This document shows, in pieces, positions 6,458 through 13,131 of a stretch of DNA of 13,390 nucleotides. Position 1 is the first letter of the stretch. The number at the start of each line of letters is the position of its first letter. The position numbers were made by a program, and so were the translations under genes. The stretch is from CAYPZU01 sp964415395 (lineage in GTDB: Bacteria; Chlamydiota; Chlamydiia; Chlamydiales; SM23-39): the NCBI GenBank assembly GCA_964415395.1, contig CAYPZU010000062.1:1-13390 (forward strand), written 5' to 3'. The notes below the pieces were generated by a model. That model was not told the DNA's origin. It was given only the letters and a program-made list of their open reading frames with translations, and searched no databases.

Positions 6458-7204
6458 ATGTTAAAGAAATTACTTATTTCTTTTCTTTTTCCTTTGGCAT
6501 TTGCAGCAGCCAGGGAACAGTCATTGACCGTTGGAATGACCAGCGGGTATGCGCCTTTCGTCAGCCTCAATGATAAGGGGGAATACGAAGGGTTCGATAT
6601 CGATTTGGCGCAGGAGCTGTCCAAGAGGCTGGGCCGCAAGCTCGTCTTGAAAGATTTGGGAAGTATGCCAAGTCTGATGCTCGGGTTGAAGCAAGGGCAG
6701 ATCGATGCTTTGATTTGGGCGGTCTCCATTACGGAGGAGCGCAAAAAGAACATGGAGATGATCTATTACCAGGGGGAACAGGTCGCTCAAATGCCTCTTG
6801 TATTCTGGAATGAAATTCCAGGGGGGATCGAAACCTGGGCGGATCTGAAAGGAAAATCGGTCTGCGTCGAGGCGGGATCCTATCAGGAAAGCGTTTTGAA
6901 GAAGATCGAAGGAATCAAGCTCAAGTATCTGGATAAAGCCGCAGATGCGGTGCTTGAGCTCAAATATGGGAAATCGGTTGCGACCTGCCTCGACGCATCG
7001 CTTCTTCCCAAACTCCAAAGACAGTTTCCCAAACTGAAAATAAAAATGATTCCTCTTCCTCCTGAAGAGCGCTCCCTGGGCAACGGCATTTGCATCGCTC
7101 CCTCCAACAGGGAGCTGGCAGCTCAAGTCGAGGCTGCCGTCGAGGCCATGCGGGAAGAAGGAATCATCGCTGAATTCGAAAAAAAATGGGGGCTTTCCCC
7201 ATGA
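6458..7204 (+). CDS. Periplasmic amino-acid-binding protein (ABC family 3), probably histidine
   Basis: A 248-residue solute-binding protein of the HisJ/GlnH/ArtJ group that delivers a polar amino acid to the membrane permease. A signal peptide occupies about residues 1-18. The family signature is seen in SGYAPFVSLNDKGEYEGFD (about 29-47). VSITEERKK (about 89-97) carries the Arg that binds the amino-acid carboxylate in relatives, and CLDAS (about 177-181) holds the matching Asp of the second lobe. I chose ATG 6458, which has AGG five bases upstream, over a GTG two codons earlier (6452). The stop overlaps the permease start as ATGA. The binding pocket alone does not fix the ligand; histidine is inferred from the leader peptide. 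Confidence 0.92.
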   Translation: MLKKLLISFLFPLAFAAAREQSLTVGMTSGYAPFVSLNDKGEYEGFDIDLAQELSKRLGRKLVLKDLGSMPSLMLGLKQGQIDALIWAVSITEERKKNMEMIYYQGEQVAQMPLVFWNEIPGGIETWADLKGKSVCVEAGSYQESVLKKIEGIKLKYLDKAADAVLELKYGKSVATCLDASLLPKLQRQFPKLKIKMIPLPPEERSLGNGICIAPSNRELAAQVEAAVEAMREEGIIAEFEKKWGLSP

Positions 7205-7872
7205 TCGATAGCTATTTTTCATGGATCGTCCGATGCTCCCCCTTGCTTGCCAAGGGGGCCTGGATGACCCTAAAAGTCCTTTGCTTCTCTTCTGCTTTGA
7301 GCTTTTTTTGGGGTACGCTTTTAGGGGCGCTCTGCTCCAAAAAGCTGCGGATTCCCTACTTTTCAGCCGCAGCGGGAATTTTTTCTTTCGCCGCAAGAGG
7401 GACTCCTTTTTTTCTTCTACTGCTCATCGTCTATTTTGTTTTGCCCGATCTGCTGGGGATCAATTTTGAACAGTTTTACGCGGCCGTTTTGGCCTTAGGA
7501 GTCTCCTCTTCAGGCTACGTAGCTCAGTTGATCCGCGGCGCGCTGGATGCGATTCCGACCGCTCAATGGGAAGCTGCCCAGATCCTTGGATATTCCAGGC
7601 GGCAGCGGTTATGGCATATCATTCTGCCTCAGGCTTTCCGGATGCTTATTCCGCAATTCAACAACGAACTCGACAGCTTGCTGAAGAGCACGGCGATCGT
7701 CTCTTCGATCGGGCTCCTTGAACTCACCCGGATGGGGATGAACATCGTCTCGCGGGAGATGGATCCGGCTCCCGTGTATCTCACGCTTGGGGCTATTTAT
7801 CTCTTTTTTTCTGCTGCGTTCAACCGAATCGGGAAAACAATCGAAAGGAGGTTTCCGTATGTTAAAAATTGA
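7201..7872 (+). CDS. Amino-acid ABC transporter permease (HisM/HisQ/GlnP type)
   Basis: A 223-residue inner-membrane permease with about five helices. The cytoplasmic EAA loop (about 117-146) reads AIPTAQWEAAQILGYS and then ends IILPQAF, with the conserved EAA, Gly and I-x-LP that dock on the ATPase. ARGTPFFLLLLIVYF (about 65-79) is also typical of the polar amino-acid uptake family. Only one permease gene is present, so the channel is probably a homodimer, unlike HisQM. ATG 7201 overlaps the binding-protein stop (ATGA); an in-frame ATG at 7186 inside the upstream gene would add five residues and is less likely. The 3' end overlaps the ATPase gene by 14 bases. Confidence 0.93.
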   Translation: MIDSYFSWIVRCSPLLAKGAWMTLKVLCFSSALSFFWGTLLGALCSKKLRIPYFSAAAGIFSFAARGTPFFLLLLIVYFVLPDLLGINFEQFYAAVLALGVSSSGYVAQLIRGALDAIPTAQWEAAQILGYSRRQRLWHIILPQAFRMLIPQFNNELDSLLKSTAIVSSIGLLELTRMGMNIVSREMDPAPVYLTLGAIYLFFSAAFNRIGKTIERRFPYVKN

Positions 7873-8527
7873 ACGGCTCCGTTTTAAAAAGGGGGAACAG
7901 ACAATTCTCGATGACATATCCCTTGAACTGGATACGGGACGCATTTTCGTTCTTTTGGGAAAGAGCGGTTCAGGAAAGACTTCGCTTTTGCGCTGCCTTG
8001 CCGGATTGGAAGAAGCTGAAGGAATAATAACGCCCCAACGGAAGGCCGGATTCGTTCCGCAGCAGTTTGCGCTATTCCCGCATATGACCCTTTTGGAAAA
8101 TTGCGCAGCTCCGCTGATCCACCTCCGGCTGCGTAAAAAAGGGGAGGCTCTTGAAGAGGCGCTTAGAGGACTCAAGGATCTGGAGATCGGTGGTTTCGCT
8201 GCGCGCTACCCCAACGAGGTTTCCGGGGGCCAGCAGCAGAGAGCGGCGATTGTCCGGGCCCTTCTTTTGAACCCCTCTTTCCTTCTTCTCGATGAACCGA
8301 CGTCGGCGCTCGATCCTGAAAGCTCCCGTCTGCTGATTCAGGTTCTGATGAAACTCAAAGAAGAGGGGAGAGGAATGCTGATCGTCAGCCAGGACATGTT
8401 GTTTGCGCAAGAAATCGCCGACGAGTTTTTTTTGATGGAGAGCGGGCGCGTCGTAGAGAGGCAGAAAAAACCATTTTCTTCAGAAAGCAAGATAAGACAT
8501 TTTCTTGGAAATTATGATAGGATATGA
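7859..8527 (+). CDS. Amino-acid ABC transporter ATPase with altered H-loop
   Basis: A 222-residue ATP-binding subunit that powers import through the adjacent permease. Walker A is GKSGSGKT (34-41), the Q-loop is VPQQF (66-70), the signature is VSGGQQQR (121-128), Walker B is FLLLDE (141-146) and the D-loop is SALD (149-152). The usual switch histidine of the H-loop (VTHEM or VTHDM in relatives) is replaced: VSQDM at 176-180, with Gln178 at the His position. ATG 7859 follows AAAGGAGG by seven bases, the best ribosome-binding site in the window, and begins inside the permease gene. At 222 residues it is slightly shorter than HisP-type subunits of about 240-258. The porin gene follows after 12 bases. 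Confidence 0.93.
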   Translation: MLKIERLRFKKGEQTILDDISLELDTGRIFVLLGKSGSGKTSLLRCLAGLEEAEGIITPQRKAGFVPQQFALFPHMTLLENCAAPLIHLRLRKKGEALEEALRGLKDLEIGGFAARYPNEVSGGQQQRAAIVRALLLNPSFLLLDEPTSALDPESSRLLIQVLMKLKEEGRGMLIVSQDMLFAQEIADEFFLMESGRVVERQKKPFSSESKIRHFLGNYDRI

Positions 8528-8539
8528 CAAAGGGACTGA

Positions 8540-9883
8540 ATGAAAAAGAGATTCTTCCTCATTTTTGCAGGAGCGGCGCTCTTCGCGGATCCTCCAGGGG
8601 ATTGGCAGAGGCAATACCACCAGAAGCTCTACGATTACTACAACATCCAGCTCAACGAGGCGGAGTACCTTCTGAAACAGGCTCAGGGGCTCACGACCAT
8701 GACAGGGAACTGGAATGGCGCGCGGACCTGGCTTGGGGAAAAGGGAGTTGTCGTTTCCGCCTCGTACGTCACCGACATGGTGGGCAATCCGTACGGCGGG
8801 CAGGCGCGGGGATTCGCCTATGCAGGCTCGTTGGGGGTGGGAGTGGGAGTCGATTTTGGGCAGGCGGCGGGCTGGGAGGGGTTTACTTTCTATGGCTCTG
8901 TCGTATGGCGGACCGGGACGAATCTCTCGCAGCGCAAAATCAACAACCAGTTCGTTGTGCAGCAGGTGTACGGCTCGCAAACGGTCAAGCTCAACGAACT
9001 CTTCGTCCAGCAGTCGATCCGAAACAATCTCTTCGTGATCAAAACAGGGCGGCTTGACGCCGGAAACGATTTTCTCGCCTCGCCTCTCTATGCCGAATAT
9101 GTAAACAACGGATTCGACGGGAACCCTGTGGGCGTGTTCTACAATTTTCCGTCCTTCACAGCCTATCCGAACGCTACCTGGGGCGCTTACCTCTCTTTTT
9201 GCCCGATCAACTCGCTCGTGTTTAAATTCGGCTGCTACAACGCCAACAGCAACATCTCCAAAAACCGGTACCACGGGACGAATTTCACGTTCAGCAGCAC
9301 CAACGGCGTGATTTGGATCACCGAATGGGATGCGATTCTCAATCAGGAGCCGGGCTCCCGCGGAATGCCTGGCAATTATAAACTGGGCTTTTTCTACCAG
9401 ACAGGATCAGCGCAAGAGTTCAAAGACGGCCCCGTAAATGGAAACTACTGCGCGTATGTTCTCGTCGACCAGATGGTCTACCGCCCGGGCGGCCCAGGAA
9501 CGGATCGGGGGCTTACTCCTTTTGCGGCGCTCCTCTTTTTCCCCAAAGACAAAAACCCGTTTCCTTTTTTCTGTACAGCGGGGGTTGTCTACAAAGGAAT
9601 CGTCCCAAGCCGTCCGAGAGACTCCGCCAATATCGGCGTAGCGTATGGCTCGTATAGCTCCGACATGAGAGAAGTGCAGCGCATGGCGAAAAATGAAGGC
9701 CTTCTGGGGCCTTACGGCAACCGCCCTCAATCTTACGAAGCTGTGCTTGAGGCGAACTACTGGTTCCAGGTGAACGACTGGTTCACGTTCACTCCCGACG
9801 TGCAATTTGTCATCAATCCGAAAGGCTATGGAGACATTCCGAATGCGCTTGTTATCGGCGCACAAATCGGCTTCGTACTCTAA
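8540..9883 (+). CDS. OprB-type outer-membrane porin
   Basis: A 447-residue predicted beta-barrel. A signal peptide (about 1-16, MKKRFFLIFAGAALFA) is followed by a short helical stretch (about 25-50), then alternating aromatic and polar strands and a C-terminal strand ending in Gly-Phe-Val-Leu. TGNWNGARTWLGEKGVVVS (about 55-73), the GRLDAGNDF motif (about 172-180) and the C-terminal PDVQFVINP region (about 425-433) are typical of the carbohydrate-selective porin OprB family. AAAGGG lies about seven bases before ATG 8540. The gene begins 12 bases after the ATPase stop with no terminator between, so it is probably co-transcribed with the amino-acid transporter and may admit that substrate through the outer membrane. 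OprB-like porins in other bacteria are not restricted to sugars. No terminator is evident after its stop. Confidence 0.87.
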   Translation: MKKRFFLIFAGAALFADPPGDWQRQYHQKLYDYYNIQLNEAEYLLKQAQGLTTMTGNWNGARTWLGEKGVVVSASYVTDMVGNPYGGQARGFAYAGSLGVGVGVDFGQAAGWEGFTFYGSVVWRTGTNLSQRKINNQFVVQQVYGSQTVKLNELFVQQSIRNNLFVIKTGRLDAGNDFLASPLYAEYVNNGFDGNPVGVFYNFPSFTAYPNATWGAYLSFCPINSLVFKFGCYNANSNISKNRYHGTNFTFSSTNGVIWITEWDAILNQEPGSRGMPGNYKLGFFYQTGSAQEFKDGPVNGNYCAYVLVDQMVYRPGGPGTDRGLTPFAALLFFPKDKNPFPFFCTAGVVYKGIVPSRPRDSANIGVAYGSYSSDMREVQRMAKNEGLLGPYGNRPQSYEAVLEANYWFQVNDWFTFTPDVQFVINPKGYGDIPNALVIGAQIGFVL

Positions 9884-9963
9884 TTTTTTTCTTTTCTCCA
9901 GTTGATTTTGCAGAATAATCTTGTAGAAATTCAAAAAAGATCTTACATCAGTGAATAGACACA

Positions 9964-9990
9964 AGAGAAATCCGTGTAGAAGATTTCTCT
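9964..9990. repeat. 9-bp inverted repeat upstream of the SWIB gene
   Basis: AGAGAAATC (9964-9972) and GATTTCTCT (9982-9990) are exact reverse complements around a nine-base loop, ending 27 bases before the SWIB start codon. It could be an mRNA 5' hairpin or an operator. No confident promoter is seen in 9884-10017; TTGTAG near 9921 followed by TTACAT is a weak candidate. Confidence 0.45.
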
Positions 9991-10017
9991 AGATTTTGAA
10001 AACACTGGAGAAGGCAT

Positions 10018-10335
10018 ATGGCCAAAAAGAAAGTAGCAAAGAAGAAACCAGCAAAGAAAAAACCAGCGAAAAGAAAAGGCGGAGCAAGAAAGTCGGGCCT
10101 GACCACGATGACCTGCGAAATGTCCGCTGATCTCGAAGCGATTGTTGGCGCGAAGAAAGCGACCCGTCCGCAGATCGTGAAGAAAATCTGGGCCTACATC
10201 AAAGCCCACAAACTGCAGGACACGAAAAACAGACGGATGATCAACCCAGACAAAAAACTGGGCACCGTTGTAGGCAACAAGTCGATCGACATGCTGAAGC
10301 TCGCCGGAGCCATCAGCAAGCACATCAAGAAGTAA
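10018..10335 (+). CDS. SWIB-domain protein with lysine-rich histone-like tail
   Basis: A 105-residue basic protein. Residues 2-25 are almost entirely Lys, Ala and Pro repeats (KKPAKKKPAKRK), like chlamydial histone H1-like proteins and other DNA-binding tails. Residues about 30-105 form a SWIB/MDM2-like domain (LEAIVGAKKATRPQIVKKIW, then DTKNRRMINPDKKL and a final short helix). Small SWIB proteins are known from Chlamydiota and are thought to act in chromatin or transcription. This one probably binds DNA through the tail and a protein partner through the SWIB groove. ATG 10018 has GGAGAAGG ending three bases before it. The gene stands alone and has a strong terminator. This is the main taxonomic hint in the window. 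Confidence 0.9.
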   Translation: MAKKKVAKKKPAKKKPAKRKGGARKSGLTTMTCEMSADLEAIVGAKKATRPQIVKKIWAYIKAHKLQDTKNRRMINPDKKLGTVVGNKSIDMLKLAGAISKHIKK

Positions 10336-10349
10336 CTTTGCCGCTTCTT

Positions 10350-10390
10350 AACCCTCTCTTGGATCGCTCCAACGAGAGGGTTTCTTATTT
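10350..10390 (+). terminator. Intrinsic terminator of the SWIB gene
   Basis: AACCCTCTC (10350-10358) pairs with GAGAGGGTT (10374-10382), extended inside by TTGGA/TCCAA around a TCGC loop, and is followed by a T-rich run (TTTCTTATTT). It lies 14 bases after the SWIB stop codon and is the clearest terminator in the window. Confidence 0.85.
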
Positions 10391-10397
10391 CTATTCA

Positions 10398-10485
10398 TCT
10401 GCGCGTTTCGCGCCTCTGCGCTCTCGGTGGTTGATTTTTTTCTTAAGCGGAATGCGTTTCTTCTGGTAGCCTCTCTGCGTTTTTC
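10398..10485. repeat. Degenerate CTCTGCG-type intergenic low-complexity stretch
   Basis: Short related words recur here: CTGCGCG, TTCGCGCC, CTCTGCGCTCTCGG and CTCTCTGCG. Similar GCG/CTCTGCG strings occur between genes in many unrelated bacteria, from memory. I see no coding signal before the acetyltransferase start. Confidence 0.3.
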
Positions 10486-10501
10486 TCAAACGAGGGTATT
10501 T

Positions 10502-11086
10502 ATGAAAAGATGGCTGGCTTGCCTGTTTCTGTGTTTCGCCGCAGCTGCTTTCGGAGAGCTGCGCAATTTCGAGAAAAATGGAATTTCTTACGAGTGGGAA
10601 GAGGATCCCGATTTCTATTTATGCAAGATGTTCTTTTCCGACGCTTTTATCACCTCCTACAGCCAGGTACCTCTGGAGGATCTCGGGTTTTATGGAAGGG
10701 CCTCGATGGTGCAGAAAATCAGCGATGTCTACGATGAAATCTATCTCCAATTGACAAGCAAACAGTCTGGAGTGCGCTGGCTAACTGCCAAGGAAGAAGG
10801 AATTCCGATTGGGATGCTGGCTGCCGATCTGTCGAAACTTCCGGAAGAAGTCTATCTGTCGCTATTGGCGGTTGAGAAAACGCATCAAAGGCAAGGAATA
10901 GCGTCTGCCATGGTGAGCGCTCTTTTGGAGCAGCTTCCCGAGGCAGAACGGTTTACAGTGGTTACTCGAAAAGCGAACGGAACGGCCAGGGCTTTTTACC
11001 GCTCTTTGGGGTTTAGCGAGTGCGGCTACACACATGAGGGCTACAGCCCCGAGTGGTACGCCGGCTACGAATATTCCCCAAAGTGA
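10502..11086 (+). CDS. GNAT-family N-acetyltransferase with N-terminal signal peptide
   Basis: A 194-residue protein. Residues 1-18 (MKRWLACLFLCFAAAAFG) look like a cleavable Sec signal. The rest (about 65-180) is a GNAT acetyltransferase fold: the acetyl-CoA loop is in LLAVEKTHQRQGIASAMV (about 121-138, R/Q-x-x-G-x-A type) and the C-terminal motif is ARAFYRSLGF (about 162-171). Start ATG 10502 has GAGGG five bases upstream; longer in-frame starts from 10427 lack a ribosome-binding site and would bury the signal. A GNAT enzyme carrying an export signal is odd because acetyl-CoA is cytosolic; it may be exported, secreted towards a host, or membrane-held facing inwards. The substrate is unknown. 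Confidence 0.82.
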   Translation: MKRWLACLFLCFAAAAFGELRNFEKNGISYEWEEDPDFYLCKMFFSDAFITSYSQVPLEDLGFYGRASMVQKISDVYDEIYLQLTSKQSGVRWLTAKEEGIPIGMLAADLSKLPEEVYLSLLAVEKTHQRQGIASAMVSALLEQLPEAERFTVVTRKANGTARAFYRSLGFSECGYTHEGYSPEWYAGYEYSPK

Positions 11087-11102
11087 CTCGTCTCTCTTTC
11101 TA

Positions 11103-11196
11103 TCCTGTTGATCCTGCCGGTTCGCTCTGCGAACCGATGATCCTGAAATCCGGGGGTCCCCGAAGAACGCTCCGTTCTTTGGGGAGGGATTATCCT
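11103..11196. repeat. Intergenic element: ATCCTG repeats with two strong hairpins
   Basis: The word ATCCTG occurs at 11102, 11111, 11139 and 11192. Between copies lie two stems: CGGTTCGC/GCGAACCG (11118-11136, 8 bp, TCT loop) and a 13-bp stem with one G-T pair (11157-11169 with 11173-11185, CTC loop). It fills the gap between the convergent acetyltransferase and DUF1254 genes. Neither stem has a T-tract, so this looks more like a dispersed palindromic repeat than a terminator. Family unknown. Confidence 0.5.
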
Positions 11197-11230
11197 GTTA
11201 TTTCTTCTCTCTTGAGACCGCTCTATTTGA

Positions 11231-12664
11231 TTATTTCTGGCGGATGGCGGCGGGCACGGGCCACGATGCGGGGTCGGAAAGAATCCCGATCGCCTCTGGT
11301 TTGGGAGCGTAGGCGCGCGGAACCAGATAGAAGGCGCCCGAAGGAGCCGGCAGCCAGTTCGATTCTTTCTCTTTGCCCGGGCTTTCTTTCTGGATGTAGA
11401 TCGTGAACGAGCCGTCGCTGTTTTTTTTCAGCTCTGGAGTGTCGCTCCCGAGCATGTACCGGTTGATCGGATTGGGGACGGTGTAGTTGTTCTTCGCGTC
11501 GTAGAGAGTGATCGACCAAAAGCCGGGTTCGTAGCAGGGGAGCTCTTCCTTGAAGGTGAGCGTGTATTTTTTCGAGCCGGAGAGGAGATGCCCTTCGCTG
11601 TCGAGGGTGTACATCCAGTAAATGGCTTCATAGGGCGTGTTGGCGGTAAGGCCGACGCGGGCGATCACGGCGCGGGTGAGGTAGTCGGTGCCGGGATCTC
11701 CGATGGTCGGAGGTGGAATGAAGGCGCCCTGGTGCTGGGTTCCGAAGGGAAGATGGGCGAGGACCGAGCCGATTTCGATCGCGCCTTCTTTCATCGATTC
11801 GATGACTTCCAAAGAGAGTTTTTTCCGGTCCCATTTCTTGCCATATTCGACCCCAAGCGGTTTGAAGAGGGGAAGGAGCGCGGATATTTGGTCTGAAGGG
11901 GGAGGATTTTCGTTCAGGGCGGAGGAGAGGATGTCCCAGAACTGGAGCGGATCTTTGAAGTTGATGTCGCTCACGGGCAGGCTCGGATTGACGGGAACGG
12001 GCGCGATGTAGTCGTAGACAGGCTCGGGGGGCGGCGTTTGTCCTGTGAAGGCGGCAAGTCCGGTCGGTTTGATCTTGCGGAGGATTTCCCGCGCGCCGGG
12101 GAGGTCGAGTTTTTTGTTCAGATACGCGTGGACGCGCGGCTGGATGAGAATCCACGGCGTGGGGCAGTCGATCCGGACCATTCCGGGCGGAACAGTCCCG
12201 TTCCAGCCAGGGCCGGCGAGGAGGAATCGGCCCCCTTTGTAGCCGGTCGCTTTGCCTCCGACGTAGGCAAACGAGTTCGTCCACATGTCGACGATCTGGA
12301 TCAGGTAGTAGCGGTTGTTCGAGTCGGGCGCTTCGAGGACGATCGGCTCCTGGCGGAGATCGAGAAAGCCGAAACCGTAGATCACATTGACATTCGGGGT
12401 GACGTAGCCCGCTTGTTTCGCCACTTCCGGCGTGGCGATATCTTCCATGCGCCAGATCGTATCGGGCGGGGCTTTTGGGTTGGGGCCGAAGGAAGTGTGA
12501 TGGCGGAGGGCGTACATTGTGACGAGGGGCCCGCCCCACGCGGCTGCCTGCAGCGAGAGGGAGGAAGCGTATTCGGCCGCCGCTTTTTTCTCCATGGAGA
12601 CAAAAGGATCTTTGGCTGCGAATGCGCTGGCTGCAACAAGAAGAAAAATCGCTTGGCGGATCAT
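11231..12664 (-). CDS. Exported DUF1254/DUF1214 protein
   Basis: A 477-residue protein with a signal peptide (about 1-17, MIRQAIFLLVAASAFAA), an N-terminal DUF1254 domain (about 40-190, including TPNVNVIYGFGFLDL) and a C-terminal DUF1214 domain (about 350-470). In the latter, PGFWSITLYDAKNNY, DGSFTIYIQKESPG and NWLPAPSGAFYLVPRAY are clear family hallmarks. This two-domain architecture and length are usual for the family. The biochemical role is unknown; it acts outside the cytoplasm. Start ATG 12664 has AGG about six bases upstream. It diverges from the tautomerase gene with only 86 bases between starts and converges on the acetyltransferase gene. It appears monocistronic. Confidence 0.92.
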   Translation of the reverse strand: MIRQAIFLLVAASAFAAKDPFVSMEKKAAAEYASSLSLQAAAWGGPLVTMYALRHHTSFGPNPKAPPDTIWRMEDIATPEVAKQAGYVTPNVNVIYGFGFLDLRQEPIVLEAPDSNNRYYLIQIVDMWTNSFAYVGGKATGYKGGRFLLAGPGWNGTVPPGMVRIDCPTPWILIQPRVHAYLNKKLDLPGAREILRKIKPTGLAAFTGQTPPPEPVYDYIAPVPVNPSLPVSDINFKDPLQFWDILSSALNENPPPSDQISALLPLFKPLGVEYGKKWDRKKLSLEVIESMKEGAIEIGSVLAHLPFGTQHQGAFIPPPTIGDPGTDYLTRAVIARVGLTANTPYEAIYWMYTLDSEGHLLSGSKKYTLTFKEELPCYEPGFWSITLYDAKNNYTVPNPINRYMLGSDTPELKKNSDGSFTIYIQKESPGKEKESNWLPAPSGAFYLVPRAYAPKPEAIGILSDPASWPVPAAIRQK

Positions 12665-12671
12665 AGTTACC

Positions 12672-12732
12672 TAGATACGCAAGAAGGGGTTTCAGGTCAA
12701 CCATTGACGGGAAAAAAAACTCTCCGTATGCA
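12672..12732. promoter_or_regulatory. Back-to-back divergent promoters with a shared palindrome
   Basis: Plus strand: TTGACG (12704-12709), 17 bases, TATGCA (12727-12732) for the tautomerase gene. Minus strand: TTGACC (12700-12695), 17 bases, TATCTA (12677-12672) for the DUF1254 gene. The two -35 boxes form the palindrome GTCAA-CCA-TTGAC (12696-12708), which could bind a shared regulator. Both -10 boxes are imperfect, and the minus one overlaps the region of the ribosome-binding site, so its transcript would be almost leaderless. Confidence 0.4.
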
Positions 12733-12750
12733 GGAACAAAAGAGGGATAG

Positions 12751-13131
12751 ATGCCGCTGATCCAGATCCACCTGATGAAGGGGAAAACGCCCAAATATAT
12801 CGCTGCGCTGCAAGAGGGGATCCATCAAGCGCTGAAGGCCGCCTGGAAGATCCCGGACAATGACCGGTTCCAGACAGTGGCTGAATACAAAAAGAGCCAT
12901 TTTTATTTCGACAAGACGATCTGGGGCGTGAAGCGCTCCGACGATCTGGTTCTGATCTACATCACCTCGATCAAACGGACGCTCGCCATGAAGCGGAAGC
13001 TCTACAAAGAGCTCGTCAAGGTTTTGGGGCGAAATCCGGGGTTGAGAAAAGAGGATGTCTTCGTTTCCATCGTGCAGGTGGATCTGGAAAACTGGTCGTT
13101 TGGAAATGGAATTGCGCAGCTTAAGCCGTAA
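12751..13131 (+). CDS. Tautomerase-superfamily protein
   Basis: A 126-residue protein of the tautomerase superfamily, the malonate-semialdehyde-decarboxylase-like (long) branch by length. Pro2, which becomes the N-terminal catalytic proline after Met removal, is present in MPLIQIHLMKGK. The family ending WSFGNGIAQ (about 115-123) is clear, and basic residues around 76-82 (SIKRTLAMKRK) could include the usual active-site Arg. It probably acts on a small keto- or enol-acid; the substrate is unknown. ATG 12751 has GAGGG four bases upstream. Its 3' end overlaps the next gene by 26 bases, so the two are probably co-expressed. Confidence 0.88.
   Translation: MPLIQIHLMKGKTPKYIAALQEGIHQALKAAWKIPDNDRFQTVAEYKKSHFYFDKTIWGVKRSDDLVLIYITSIKRTLAMKRKLYKELVKVLGRNPGLRKEDVFVSIVQVDLENWSFGNGIAQLKP

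Noticed and set aside
6521..7396. Minus-strand reading frame of 291 codons
   Set aside because: Antisense to the binding protein and permease genes, which have clear motifs.
8480..9274. Minus-strand reading frame of 264 codons
   Set aside because: Antisense to the porin gene, no domain seen.
9884..9900. T-rich run after the porin stop as a terminator
   Set aside because: No stem precedes it.
11107..11120. TTGATCCTGCCGG resembles the start of small-subunit rRNA genes
   Set aside because: Only about 13 bases match and the following sequence is unrelated; the ATCCTG word recurs nearby as part of a repeat.
11628..12794. Minus-strand reading frame of 388 codons, and the plus-strand frame 12038-12760
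   Set aside because: Both overlap the DUF1254/DUF1214 gene in other frames; Arg/Pro- or acid-rich shadow composition.
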